Shown: positions 8,596 to 18,308, counted from the first letter of the stretch. The stretch is 64,000 nucleotides of DNA from Ga0077555 sp033764055 (GCA_033764055.1 JANRJI010000119.1:62001-126000), one strand, 5' to 3'. Numbers and translations: made by a program. Notes: generated by a model not told the origin, from the sequence alone.

Positions 8596-9209
8596 GTCTC
8601 GATCACCTCGCGGGCTCTCAGCTCGCCCAGCAGCGCGATGAGCGGCAGGCCGAGGATGGTGAAATAGTCGCCGTCGATCCGCTCGAAGAGCTGGGCGCCC
8701 AGCCCCTCGAGCTGATACGCCCCGACAGACTGGCAGACGGCATCGCCGACGCTATCGAGGTAGCGCTCGAGAAACCCAGGCCCGAAGGGTCGCACCGTCA
8801 TCTCTGCCGTCTCGGCATGCGCCCAACCGACCTCTCCGCCTCGTGCCAGGGCCACGGCCGACACCAGAATGTGTCGGCGCCCCCGCAGGTCGAGCAATTG
8901 CTGGCGCGCCGCCTCAAGGCTCGGCGGCTTCTCGAGGATGCGTGTCCCAACCGCCAGCACCTGGTCTCCACCGATGACGATGGCGTCCGGGTGGGTGCGA
9001 CTGACGTCCAGGGCCTTCGCCTCGGCCAGTGCCAGGGCGAGGGCACCCGGCTCCGGCCGTTTGCCGTCCGCCTCCAACGTTCGGCGCAGGGCCGGCTCGT
9101 CGACACGCGACGGTACCACCTCGAAAGACAGGCCGGCCGCCTCCAGCATCTGCCGCCGGCTGCGGCTCGCCGAGGCGAGCACGAGGCGCTGCGACACGGG
9201 CTCAGGCAT
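8592..9209 (-). CDS. maf: Maf family nucleotide pyrophosphatase
   Basis: The product has 205 residues. Maf/YhdE/YceF proteins hydrolyse non-canonical or specific nucleoside triphosphates to monophosphates and have been linked to septum formation. The N-terminal LASASRSRR motif (about residues 9-17) forms the phosphate-binding loop, and the GGDQVL segment supplies metal-binding acidic residues. The start at 9209 is used because the signature begins at residue 9; the open frame upstream lies inside ppsR. It overlaps ppsR by eight bases and aroE by four. Whether the substrate is dTTP/UTP or m7GTP cannot be told by eye. Confidence 0.93.
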   Translation of the reverse strand: MPEPVSQRLVLASASRSRRQMLEAAGLSFEVVPSRVDEPALRRTLEADGKRPEPGALALALAEAKALDVSRTHPDAIVIGGDQVLAVGTRILEKPPSLEAARQQLLDLRGRRHILVSAVALARGGEVGWAHAETAEMTVRPFGPGFLERYLDSVGDAVCQSVGAYQLEGLGAQLFERIDGDYFTILGLPLIALLGELRAREVIET

Positions 9210-10062
9210 CGGTTTCCTCCTGCAGCTCGCCATCGGGCCCAGCGCGGCGCTCGCCCAGCAATTTGACGATGGTCGCGGCCGTCTCCTCGACAGACCGCCG
9301 CGTGACATCGATAATTGGCCAGCCGTGCCTTTGGAAAAGACGCCGCGAAGTCGCCAGCTCGCTCGCGATGCGGTTGCGATCGACGTAGTCGTCGAGCTCC
9401 CGATCGGCCAGCAGATGCACGCGATTGCGCCGCACATCGGCAATCCGTTCCACGCTTGCGACGAGACCGACGACGAACGCCCGATGCGGTCCGGCAAGCA
9501 CCGCAGGCGGATCGATGCCCGGCACGAGGGGCACGTTGGCCACCTTGTAGCCGCGTTGCGCCAGATAGATGCTGGTCGGCGTCTTCGAGGTCCGCGAGAT
9601 GCCGAGAATGATGATGTCGGCCTCGTTCAGATCCTCGGGCAATCGTCCGTCGTCGTGGGCCATGGCGAAGTTCAGCGCGTCGATCCGCTGGAAGTACTCG
9701 GCGTCGAGCACATGCTGGCCGGCTACGATCGGCGTTTGCGGCGCTCCGAGATAGGACTCGAACACCTTCATCACCGGCTCGAGCACGTGCAGGCAGGGTA
9801 CCTTGAGCTCGCGGCAGCGCCGCTCCAGCTCGATCTGCAGCTCCTTGTGCACCACCGTGTAAAGCACGATGCCGGGCGCCGAGGCGACCTCCTGCAGCAC
9901 CCGGTCGAGCTGCCGTCGAGTCCGCACCAGCGGATGCACGTGCTCGATCGGGCGCATCTGGGCGTACTGGACGGCCGCCGCCTTGGCGATCGTGGTCAGC
10001 GTCTCCCCCGTTGCATCGGACACGAGATGTAGGTGGAAGTAGCTTGGTGCGGCGTTGGCCAT
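9202..10062 (-). CDS. ppsR: pyruvate, phosphate dikinase regulatory protein (bifunctional kinase/pyrophosphorylase, DUF299)
   Basis: The product has 286 residues. DUF299 proteins phosphorylate and dephosphorylate PPDK or PEP synthase with ADP and phosphate to switch gluconeogenic flux. The conserved P-loop-like motif GISRTSKTPTS is at residues 154-164, and the N-terminus FHLHLVSDATGET is the family signature. This is the gene beside the origin in Caulobacter, opposite hemE, and it has the same position here. The start at 10062 is chosen because the signature begins within ten residues. It is the first gene of the leftward ppsR-maf-aroE-coaE-dnaQ run. Confidence 0.93.
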   Translation of the reverse strand: MANAAPSYFHLHLVSDATGETLTTIAKAAAVQYAQMRPIEHVHPLVRTRRQLDRVLQEVASAPGIVLYTVVHKELQIELERRCRELKVPCLHVLEPVMKVFESYLGAPQTPIVAGQHVLDAEYFQRIDALNFAMAHDDGRLPEDLNEADIIILGISRTSKTPTSIYLAQRGYKVANVPLVPGIDPPAVLAGPHRAFVVGLVASVERIADVRRNRVHLLADRELDDYVDRNRIASELATSRRLFQRHGWPIIDVTRRSVEETAATIVKLLGERRAGPDGELQEETDA

Positions 10063-10474
10063 CTGTTGATGATTTCCCGGCTTATCCCCAGACCACGGCC
10101 CTTGCTCCCCGGCCGCCGCTGACCGATGTCGCATTCTCCACGGGCCCGCCCACAGCTTGCTATCGCGCGGGGCCATCGACCACTCTCAAAATCGACTGCA
10201 GGCTGCCTGTCGTGTAGTTCCGGCTTTGCCGGCAACTTGTCAACAAGTGCTCCAGCCGGGGCGGCCGGTGCAACCCTTGTCCAAGCCGTTGGCACTGTGC
10301 GTCTTTCGCGCGCTTGTGGTCCCACGCACCGGCCGCTACTTGATCTGGTGGCGGCCCTGCCCGGATGGTCCGCGGCGTGGCATGGCCTGGGGATGGCCAG
10401 CTTGTCTCCGCAATTCACGCTCCTAAGAGTCGCAATAAAAACTTCAGACAGACCTTTGAAAGATTGAAGAGAGC
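10063..10474. other. ppsR-hemE intergenic region, candidate replication origin
   Basis: This 412 bp divergent gap has the position of oriC in Caulobacter (between hemE and the DUF299 gene). It contains a near-consensus DnaA box TTATCCCCA at 10082-10090 (one mismatch to TTATCCACA), a weaker TTGTCAACA at 10237-10245 inside a short inverted repeat (ACTTGT-CA-ACAAGT), and an AT-richer stretch at about 10420-10470 just before hemE. Otherwise it is GC-rich, with no dense DnaA box array and no TTAA-N7-TTAA CtrA site. It must also hold both promoters. The origin call rests mainly on gene order. Confidence 0.35.
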
Positions 10475-11527
10475 ATGGCAGAGCGACCCCGCGCCGTGAA
10501 AGGCCTCCGCTTCCTCGAGCCCTTCAGAGGCAAGCCCGTGTCGCCTCCGCCGATCTGGCTGATGCGGCAGGCGGGCCGCTACCTCCCGGAATACCGCGAG
10601 GTGCGGAAGCAGGCGGGCTCGTTCCTGGACCTCTGCTACAATCCGGCCCTGGCAGCCGAGGTTACCCTGCAGCCGATCCGGCGCTACGGCTTCGACGCCG
10701 CCATCCTCTTTGCCGACATCCTGGTCGTGCCCGATGCCCTCGGCCAATCCGTCCGCTTTGCCGAGGGAGAGGGTCCCCTGCTCGATCCCATCCGAACGGG
10801 GGCCGATCTCGTCCGCTTGCGACCGGGCGCGACTCGATCCAAGTACGCTCGCATCGCCGAGACGGTGGCTCGCCTCCGCCAGGACCTTCCCAGGGAGACC
10901 GCCTTGATCGGCTTTTGCGGCGCGCCATGGACTGTCGCGACGTATATGGTCGAGGGCCGCGGCTCCAAGGATCAGGCTGCGGCGCGCCTCTGGGCCTACC
11001 GTGACCGCGACGCGTTCCAGAAGCTGATCGACCTCCTGGTCGAGACCTCGATCGACTATCTCTCGGAGCAGGTGAAGGCCGGAGCCGATGTGTTGCAGAT
11101 CTTCGACACGTGGGCCGGCAGCCTCCCCGACGACGAGCTCGATCGCTGGGTCGTCGAGCCGACCAAGACCATGGTCGCTGCCCTGAAGGAGCGGCATCCA
11201 GGCGTGCCGATCATCGGCTTTCCGCGCGGCATCGGTGGCGGCGCCCTCTGGTACGTATCCGAGACCGGCGTCAACGGCATAGGCTGCGACACGGCCATGC
11301 CGCCATTCATGATGAGCGAGGCCTTCGACGAGGAGGACGTCGTGATCCAGGGCAATCTCGATCCCCTCCTGCTGGTCGCCGGCGGCGAGCCGCTCGAGGA
11401 GCGCACACGCGAAATCCTCGAGCGGATGGAGGGCAAGCGCTTCATCTTCAACCTCGGCCACGGCATCGTGCCGGAGACTCCGCCCGAGAACGTCGCTCGG
11501 CTGGTCGAGATCGTGCGGGGTGGCTAG
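10475..11527 (+). CDS. hemE: uroporphyrinogen decarboxylase
   Basis: The product has 350 residues, normal for the family. The N-terminal signature PIWLMRQAGRYLPEYRE is at about residues 24-40, where the Arg residues bind substrate carboxylates, and a catalytic Asp follows in ILFADILVVPDALG. GFCGAPWT is the second conserved signature. It decarboxylates the four acetate side chains of uroporphyrinogen III to give coproporphyrinogen III. It sits opposite the origin-like gap and upstream of hemJ, another haem gene, although a Uma2 gene now separates the two. Confidence 0.96.
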   Translation: MAERPRAVKGLRFLEPFRGKPVSPPPIWLMRQAGRYLPEYREVRKQAGSFLDLCYNPALAAEVTLQPIRRYGFDAAILFADILVVPDALGQSVRFAEGEGPLLDPIRTGADLVRLRPGATRSKYARIAETVARLRQDLPRETALIGFCGAPWTVATYMVEGRGSKDQAAARLWAYRDRDAFQKLIDLLVETSIDYLSEQVKAGADVLQIFDTWAGSLPDDELDRWVVEPTKTMVAALKERHPGVPIIGFPRGIGGGALWYVSETGVNGIGCDTAMPPFMMSEAFDEEDVVIQGNLDPLLLVAGGEPLEERTREILERMEGKRFIFNLGHGIVPETPPENVARLVEIVRGG

Positions 11528-11536
11528 GATCGCGGC

Positions 11537-12094
11537 ATGCTGAAACCGAGGCCAGCTCACGCGACCTACGCCGACATCGAGGCATTGCCGTCCAACATGG
11601 TCGGCGAGATTATCTACGGTGTCCTGCATACCCAGCCACGTCCGTCGCCGCGACACGGCATTGCAGCAGGCGAGTTGCAGGCCGAGCTGACCAATCCGTT
11701 TCGCCGTGGTCGAGGCGGTCCGGGCGGCTGGATTTTCATTGTCGAGCCAGAATTGCATTTGGGGCCGCACGTCGTGGTACCCGACATTGCCGGATGGCGA
11801 CGCGAGCGGCTGACCCCTTTCCCCGAGACGACCTACCTCGAAACGGCGCCCGACTGGCTGGCAGAAATCCTATCGCCGTCGACACAAGCGATCGATCGTA
11901 CCGACAAATTGTCCGTCTATGCCGAGTTCGCGGTTGGCCACTGCTGGTACGTCGATCCCATCGCGCGGACTCTCGAGGTGCTCCAATTGACATCCGGCAA
12001 GTGGCTTCTGGCTGCGACATTCACGGATGATGCTCCAGTCTGTGCGCCGCCTTTCGAGGCCCATACCTTTCCTCTGGACGTGCTGTGGATATAG
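11537..12094 (+). CDS. Uma2 family (PD-(D/E)XK-like) putative endonuclease
   Basis: The product has 185 residues with the DUF820/Uma2 fold, related to restriction-endonuclease-like nucleases. Key segments are VVPDIAGWRRER (the PD acidic residue), then LAEILSPST with the Glu, followed by RTDKLSVYAEF carrying the Lys, so the three catalytic-type positions look intact. The family is common in cyanobacteria and some soil proteobacteria, and its biological role is unclear. It starts 9 bp after hemE and interrupts the usual hemE-hemJ adjacency, so it is probably an insertion. A second, divergent Uma2 gene is at 46690-47283. Confidence 0.8.
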   Translation: MLKPRPAHATYADIEALPSNMVGEIIYGVLHTQPRPSPRHGIAAGELQAELTNPFRRGRGGPGGWIFIVEPELHLGPHVVVPDIAGWRRERLTPFPETTYLETAPDWLAEILSPSTQAIDRTDKLSVYAEFAVGHCWYVDPIARTLEVLQLTSGKWLLAATFTDDAPVCAPPFEAHTFPLDVLWI

Positions 12095-12147
12095 AAGTCC
12101 TCGTCCCCGACGGAGCCAAACGATTTGCGCAATGAAGAAGGAGAACG

Positions 12148-12490
12148 ATGATGAGCACGCTACCCAATCAAATAAGCCTCGCGGAACGGCTGTATCGTTA
12201 TGACCGGCCCCATTTATCTCATGCAGGGTCAGGATTTTGCGGAATGTCGATGGAGCAGTTCAAAGGCTTTGAAGACGCCGGTTGCATCGCTATGGCGACT
12301 TTTGGCGTAGAGCATGTAAAAATCGTTCGAAAATACCCTTTACGCAGCAGAAATTTGCCTGGTTGGTCACAATCCATACCTGATTGACATTGGAACCTTC
12401 GATAAACTCGCCACGTTCCTGGTCGAATACGGGAAGCCAATTGCAGGCCTCTCTAGGTTGGACACGATCTTGCAGCAGGATCGACAGTGA
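12148..12490 (+). pseudogene. decayed small gene or frameshifted ORF, unrecognised
   Basis: The hemE/Uma2-hemJ gap holds an AT-richer stretch with coding-like reading in more than one frame. One frame starts at 12148 and runs 79 codons to 12387, with SMEQFKGFEDAGCIAMATFG in its middle. From about 12330 a second frame reads ENTLYAAEICLVGHNPYLID and continues to a TGA at 12488-12490, overlapping the hemJ GTG start. A short third-frame ORF starts with an ATG at 12200. The pattern suggests one small protein broken by frameshifts. I do not recognise it. The base composition is lower in GC than its neighbours, consistent with acquired DNA. Confidence 0.3.
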
Positions 12491-13005
12491 GTGAGCATTC
12501 GACCCCAGCCGTTCGCGCCGCCGTTGCGCTGTTCGTCACCGTCGCGGCTTTCGTCGCCGTCTCCTACGGCTTCGGTACGGCGGCCTACGACTGGCTCAAG
12601 GCCCTCCACGTGATCGCGATCATCTCGTGGATGGCCGGCATGCTCTATCTGCCGCGGCTCTTCATCTACCATTGCGACGCCGAGAAGGGCTCGCAGCAAT
12701 CCGAGACCTTCAAGGTCATGGAAGGCCGCCTGCTGCGCATCATCATCAATCCGGCGATGATCGTCTCGTGGGTGACTGGCCTTTGGCTCGCCTGGCAGTC
12801 GGGCTTCTGGAAGGCCGGATGGTTCCACGGCAAGTTCCTGCTCGTGATCGCCATGTCGGCGGTCCACGGCTACTTCTCGGCTAGTGTCCGCGCCTTCGCC
12901 GAGGACCGTAACGTCAAGCCGCCGCGCCATTGGCGCATCGTCAACGAGGCGCCGACCCTGCTCATGATCGGCATCGTCATCCTCGTGATTGTGAAGCCTT
13001 TTTGA
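12487..13005 (+). CDS. hemJ: protoporphyrinogen oxidase HemJ (UPF0093 membrane protein)
   Basis: The product has 172 residues with four predicted membrane helices. The conserved core WLKALHVIAIISWMAGMLYL is at about residues 36-55 with the essential His, followed by PRLFIYH and the ETFKVMEGRLL segment, matching HemJ. The enzyme oxidises protoporphyrinogen IX to protoporphyrin IX in the membrane and replaces HemG/HemY in most alphaproteobacteria. A GTG start is used at 12487. Position between hemE and rho is the usual one. The N-terminus has about ten residues more than some homologues, so a start slightly further in is possible. Confidence 0.92.
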   Translation: MSEHSTPAVRAAVALFVTVAAFVAVSYGFGTAAYDWLKALHVIAIISWMAGMLYLPRLFIYHCDAEKGSQQSETFKVMEGRLLRIIINPAMIVSWVTGLWLAWQSGFWKAGWFHGKFLLVIAMSAVHGYFSASVRAFAEDRNVKPPRHWRIVNEAPTLLMIGIVILVIVKPF

Positions 13006-13038
13006 CGAATGTGGAACTTCTGACGGTGGCCAAAGTCT

Positions 13039-13067
13039 TTGCTTAAGGCTCGCCGATGAGCTATGCT
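13039..13067 (+). promoter_or_regulatory. candidate sigma-70-type promoter upstream of rho
   Basis: TTGCTT at 13039-13044 and TATGCT at 13062-13067 are separated by 17 bases, a good match to a housekeeping promoter. They would give rho an untranslated leader of roughly 165 bases. This is an eye match only. Confidence 0.35.
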
Positions 13068-13240
13068 TTAACTCGAATCGACCGAGCTCCCCATGGGCAC
13101 CAGCCCTTCCGTGGAGTGGCGACCGATGGGCGTCGGCATTGACCGTGCCGACAACCCGCGCCTAGCGGGCTACCTGCTTCCCTCCTCCCGCCCTTCGAGA
13201 TCCGATCCCTCGCCTCTGACGGCAGTCCAGAGAGTTCCAC

Positions 13241-14518
<1,278 letters not shown>

Positions 14519-14543
14519 CGCGGCGGCACCGCCGAGCTATCGT

Positions 14544-14567
14544 GCGGGGACGCCAGTTCGTCCCCGC
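14544..14567 (+). terminator. terminator-like hairpin after rho
   Basis: A perfect 9-bp stem (GCGGGGACG / CGTCCCCGC) with a 6-base loop starts 26 bases after the rho stop. It is followed by TGTCGTCT rather than a clean T run, so intrinsic activity is uncertain. Confidence 0.45.
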
Positions 14568-14604
14568 TGTCGTCTCTGCCACCCCCTCTCCTCGGATGCA
14601 TCCC

Positions 14605-15384
14605 ATGGCACGTCGGTCGTTCGCCGAGCTCGTACGCTCCGGCAAGCCGGTTCTGGGTACGTGGACCCAGATCACGGCCGAGGAGTGCGTCGATATCCTC
14701 GGTGCTGCCGGACTCGAGTTCACGATCGTCGATTGTGAGCACAGCCACTTCGGCATCGAGACCGCCGAGCGACTGTTCCGGGCCTGTGATGCGAATGGCA
14801 TGGCGCCGGTCGTCCGCGCCCCTTCCAATGACCGCGTTTTCATCGGCAGGGCCCTCGATGCCGGCGCATCGGCCGTACTGGTTCCGGGCATCTCGTCGGC
14901 CGATGACGCGATGCGCGCCGTCGCCGCGACGCGTTATGCACCGGACGGCGCGCGGGGCGCGTGTCCCTGCGTCCGCGCCAGCGGTCACTACACGACGGAT
15001 TGGCCCGGCTACGTTGCCGGACAGCGCCATGAGGTCGGCATCATCGCGCTCGTCGAGACCCGCGAGGGCCTGGACAACGTCGAGGCAATTGCCCGCGTCG
15101 AGGGTTTGCTCGCGATGATGGTCGGCCCCTTCGACCTGTCGGTGGCGCTCGGCCGCGACGGCGACTATCTCCATCCCGAGTGCCAGGCCGCTCTCGAGCG
15201 CATGCTGACGGCGGCCGAGGCTGCCAATCTCCCGGTCATCGTGCCGCTGTTCAGCCCAGAGCCGGAGGCCGCCCGGCGTCAGCAGCTCGCCTGGATGGAG
15301 AAGGGCGTGCGCGTCTTCGCCGTCGGCAGCGACAAGATTCTGTTCTCGGACGCGGTGCGCCGCTATGCCCGTGCGCTCAAATGA
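14605..15384 (+). CDS. HpcH/HpaI family aldolase
   Basis: The product has 259 residues. The class II pyruvate-aldolase fold is indicated by GTWTQ, DCEHSHFGIE (Glu and catalytic His), PVVRAPSND, a conserved Arg/Gly-rich loop, ALVETREGLDNVEAI with the metal-binding Glu, and MMVGPFDLSVALG with the metal-binding Asp. Such enzymes cleave 4-hydroxy-2-oxo acids to pyruvate and an aldehyde. The start at 14605 is preferred (MARRSFAEL), but an ATG at 14596 is also possible. No aromatic degradation neighbours identify the natural substrate. It follows the rho terminator and is presumably a separate transcription unit. Confidence 0.85.
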   Translation: MARRSFAELVRSGKPVLGTWTQITAEECVDILGAAGLEFTIVDCEHSHFGIETAERLFRACDANGMAPVVRAPSNDRVFIGRALDAGASAVLVPGISSADDAMRAVAATRYAPDGARGACPCVRASGHYTTDWPGYVAGQRHEVGIIALVETREGLDNVEAIARVEGLLAMMVGPFDLSVALGRDGDYLHPECQAALERMLTAAEAANLPVIVPLFSPEPEAARRQQLAWMEKGVRVFAVGSDKILFSDAVRRYARALK

Positions 15385-15512
15385 TCCCGGAGTTTCGCGC
15401 CGGACACGTTAACGACCTGTAAGGACGAGATTTTCGCTCAGGCATTAGACCGCCGTTCACCATTCTCGCTGATCATCCTCTGAAGTTTGCCGTCGAGGAT
15501 GAGGCGTTCGTC

Positions 15513-16790
15513 ATGAGCACCAGCACAGACCAGGTCATCGCTCCCGTTCGCGCCGGCGATGCGGCGATGGAGGAGCGCTCGCCGAAGCCAAAGCGCGTGC
15601 TCGACACATCGGAGCCCGAGGCGCCCTTGCCCCTGCCCCTGCTGCTGAAAATGGCGTCCGACAAGCACGGCAAGCCACTCGGCCAGATGGTGACCGAGAT
15701 CGCCAAGCTCGGCTTCGGCCCCGGCAAGATCGACGTCGAGGAGTATTTCTCGCTGCGGCTTTTCGACGACAAGGCGCTCGCCGGGCAGGACAAGCGGTCC
15801 TTCATGGGCATGCGCACCTGCAAGACGGTCGGCCACGACGCCAACCAGCACAGCCATTGGTTCGCTTGCGTCAGCGACAAGCTCGTCTTCAATACGCTCC
15901 TGGGGGGCTACGGCCTTCCCGTACTGGCGACGCGCGGTTTCTATCACGCCCGGTTCAAGCTTCCTGCCTTCGGCGCCATGCGCACGGCCGCCGACATCCA
16001 CCGTTTCCTCGCGACGAGCAAGGACTACCCTCTCTTCGGTAAGCCCACCGGTGCCGCCAAGAGCCTCGGCATCGTCGCGCTCGACGGCTATGACGGGACG
16101 ACCGGCGAGGTGCTCCTCGGCGACGGCCGCCGCGTCTCCGCCCACGACCTCGCCGAGGAGATCGCCGCCGCCTACGACACCGGCTATCTCTTTCAGGAGC
16201 GCGGCCAGCCGCACCCGGAGGTGCGCGCCCTATCCGGCGACAGCATCGCGACGGTGAGGGTCTATACGCTCTACACCGAGAAGGGTCCGCGCGTGTTCCG
16301 GGCCTGCTGGAAGCTGCCCGCCGGCCGCAACGTCGCTGACAACTTCTGGCGCGGCAACATCCTCGCCGCCCTCGACATGGAGACCGGTGCCATCACACGG
16401 GCGATCCAGGGCAGCGGCCTCAATCAGGTCGAGCTCGAGACTCATCCCGACACCGGCGCCCGCCTGATCGACGCCAAGGTGCCGGACTGGCAGCGGCTGG
16501 TCGACCTGGCTCTGCAGGGTGCCGAGATCCTCGACACCATGCCGCTGCTCGGCTGGGACATCGCGCCCGCAGCGAGCGGCCCTGTGCTGATCGAGGCCAA
16601 CAACACGCCGGATTTCCGTCTTGTGCAGATGGCCGAGAACCGCGGCGCCTACGATGCCACGCTGAAGGTGTTCCTCGCCGAGACGGCCAAATACTGGGAA
16701 GAGTCCGGCGCCATCGACAAGAACCGCAAGAAGTCGTTGAAGCAGCAGAGCCTCGACCGGGTCCTGTCGGCGCTGCGCAAGCGCGCGTGA
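15513..16790 (+). CDS. sugar-transfer-associated ATP-grasp protein
   Basis: The product has 425 residues. The C-terminal 280 residues fit the ATP-grasp fold of the sugar-transfer-associated type: the ATP-binding strand LFGKPTGAAKSLG, the YLFQERGQPHP linker, ATVRVYTL, and the metal-binding GWDIAP...GPVLIEANNTPDF, where Glu and Asn would bind Mg2+. The N-terminal 70 residues are Pro/Glu-rich and less conserved. Family members are found near polysaccharide synthesis genes and are thought to ligate an amino acid or acyl group to a sugar or carrier; the reaction is unproven. No glycan cluster is directly adjacent here; a glycosyltransferase/methyltransferase pair lies 6 kb away. Confidence 0.8.
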   Translation: MSTSTDQVIAPVRAGDAAMEERSPKPKRVLDTSEPEAPLPLPLLLKMASDKHGKPLGQMVTEIAKLGFGPGKIDVEEYFSLRLFDDKALAGQDKRSFMGMRTCKTVGHDANQHSHWFACVSDKLVFNTLLGGYGLPVLATRGFYHARFKLPAFGAMRTAADIHRFLATSKDYPLFGKPTGAAKSLGIVALDGYDGTTGEVLLGDGRRVSAHDLAEEIAAAYDTGYLFQERGQPHPEVRALSGDSIATVRVYTLYTEKGPRVFRACWKLPAGRNVADNFWRGNILAALDMETGAITRAIQGSGLNQVELETHPDTGARLIDAKVPDWQRLVDLALQGAEILDTMPLLGWDIAPAASGPVLIEANNTPDFRLVQMAENRGAYDATLKVFLAETAKYWEESGAIDKNRKKSLKQQSLDRVLSALRKRA

Positions 16791-16887
16791 CGGAGGCGAC
16801 CCGGACAGCGGCCTGCTGCGACTTGACGGCGCAGATCGTAAGCCTACCATCGGCGCTCCCACAATAAGAAAGTCCGGGAGTACGCCT

Positions 16888-18018
16888 ATGAGATCGAGAT
16901 TTCGCGTCGCCGTCACAGCGCGCATGGCGGTGCTGGCGCTTGGCGCCGCCATTGCAGTCAATTTGAGCCCGGCCCTGGCACAAGGCGCCGCTCCGAAGCA
17001 GTTCTCCTGGAAGCTCCAGAGCACGTGGCCTGGCGCAAATCTGCTCCAGGACTCGCCGCGCCACATCGCCAAGACGGTCGAGGAGATGTCGGGCGGACGC
17101 TTCAAGATGGAGGTGCTGCCGGCGGGTACGTTGGTCGGTGCCTTCGAGGTGCTCGACGCCACCCACAAGAACATCATGGATGCCGCCCACAGCTGGCCCG
17201 GCTACTGGACCGGCAAGAACTCGGCCGCTGGCCTGTTTGGCCCGCCGCCGGGCGGGCCCTTCGGCATGGGCCGCGACGCCTTCCTTTCCTGGCTGCACAA
17301 TGGTGGCGGCCTCGAGCTCTACAATGAGCTGCTCCAGAAGGAGCTGAAGCTCAACGTGGTTGCCTTCATGACCACCACGCTGCCCTACTGGGAGGCATTT
17401 GGCTGGATGCGCAAGCCATTCGAGAATCTGGCCGATCTCAGGAAGCTCAAGTTCCGGACGTCGGGCCTCGGCCTCGACATGATGCGCGTCATGGGTGTAC
17501 CCGCCGTGCAGGTTCCCGGCGGCGAGGTGATTCCTGCCCTCGAGCGCGGAACGATCGACGGCGCCGAGTGGGCGATCGCGAGTCACGATATTCTGATGGG
17601 CTTCCAGAACATTGCGAAGTTCTACTACATGCCCGACCTGCGCCAGCCGCCCGGCATTCACGAGTTCCTGATCAACAAGACGAAGTGGGACGAGCTGCCG
17701 GCTGACATCAAGGCCATGATCAAGACGGCATTGCTGGCCGAGATGACTTATATGAACAACCTGACCATCGATCTCGACGGCAAGGCCTCGGAGGAGCTGG
17801 TCACCAAGCACGGCGTCAAGATCATGAAGACGCCCGACGACGTTCTCAAGGCGCAGCTCGACGCGGCCGACAAGGTCTTCGAGGCCGAGTCGAAGAAGAA
17901 CCCGTTCTTCGCCAAGGTGCTGGCCTCCCAGCGCGAGTTTGCCAAGCGCGTGGTCGCCCACTCACAGCGCATCCAGCCGCCCATTGACCGGGCAGTGGAG
18001 CACTACTGGTCGAAGTAG
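16888..18018 (+). CDS. TRAP transporter substrate-binding protein (DctP/TakP family)
   Basis: The product has 376 residues with a signal peptide (hydrophobic 13-30, cleavage after ALAQ near 32). The mature protein follows the DctP fold. FRTSGLGLDMMRVMGVPAVQ contains the conserved Arg that pairs with the ligand carboxylate, and EVIPALERGTIDGAEW is the family signature. The length and the WPG and HSWPGYW segments resemble the TakP-like group that binds 2-oxoacids. It would capture an organic acid in the periplasm. The membrane subunits DctQ and DctM are not adjacent, so it is an orphan binding protein in this window. Confidence 0.88.
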   Translation: MRSRFRVAVTARMAVLALGAAIAVNLSPALAQGAAPKQFSWKLQSTWPGANLLQDSPRHIAKTVEEMSGGRFKMEVLPAGTLVGAFEVLDATHKNIMDAAHSWPGYWTGKNSAAGLFGPPPGGPFGMGRDAFLSWLHNGGGLELYNELLQKELKLNVVAFMTTTLPYWEAFGWMRKPFENLADLRKLKFRTSGLGLDMMRVMGVPAVQVPGGEVIPALERGTIDGAEWAIASHDILMGFQNIAKFYYMPDLRQPPGIHEFLINKTKWDELPADIKAMIKTALLAEMTYMNNLTIDLDGKASEELVTKHGVKIMKTPDDVLKAQLDAADKVFEAESKKNPFFAKVLASQREFAKRVVAHSQRIQPPIDRAVEHYWSK

Positions 18019-18029
18019 CATCGGTTTCG

Positions 18030-18056
18030 CCGGGGCGGGACCATTGCCTGCCCCGG
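18030..18056 (+). terminator. terminator-like hairpin after the TRAP binding protein gene
   Basis: A 10-bp stem with one G-U pair (CCGGGGCGGG / CCTGCCCCGG, loop of 7) begins 12 bases after the stop codon. No T run follows. Confidence 0.45.
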
Positions 18057-18069
18057 GGCTACCGTTGCA

Positions 18070-18085
18070 TGTTCCACGTGAATCA
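18070..18085. promoter_or_regulatory. parS: parS-like ParB-binding site
   Basis: TGTTCCACGTGAATCA matches the parS consensus TGTTTCACGTGAAACA at 14 of 16 positions, including the central CACGTG and flanks. It is intergenic. It lies 18 kb from the parAB genes of this window. The two mismatches (positions 5 and 14) are symmetric, which keeps an inverted-repeat form. Confidence 0.55.
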
Positions 18086-18096
18086 TCGAGCAAGCC

Positions 18097-18279
18097 TCAG
18101 AACCGCAGCCTGAAGCCACCGTGCCCAGCGAGTTGGCGGCTGTCGTCGTCCTCCATGATGCCATCGATGGCCCCATAGACGGTCAGCCCGCCGCCCAGCG
18201 AGACGCCCAGGTCGGCGCCGGCGAAAGAATAGCCGAAAAATTGGCGGCCACTCGGGACGCCGCGGTGACTTACGAAGCG
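18097..18279 (-). pseudogene. 3' fragment of an outer-membrane beta-barrel (autotransporter-like) gene
   Basis: A 60-codon reading frame bounded upstream by an in-frame TAG has alternating hydrophobic strands of beta-barrel type, including FFGYSFAGADLGVSLGGGL and LTVYGAIDGI, and ends GGFRLRF with a C-terminal Phe. A terminal Phe after an amphipathic strand is the outer-membrane assembly signal of autotransporters and porins. No start codon, leader or rest of the barrel is visible, so it is read as a remnant. Outer-membrane origin is an inference from pattern only. Confidence 0.45.
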
Positions 18280-18308
18280 CTACCTTTGCCAGGTAGGCGA
18301 GTTTTTTT
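18278..18308 (+). terminator. possible intrinsic terminator
   Basis: An imperfect stem (CGCTACC / GGTAGGCG, one bulge, loop of 7) is followed by a seven-T run at 18302-18308 on the + strand. It would end rightward transcripts before the convergent proA gene. Confidence 0.35.
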
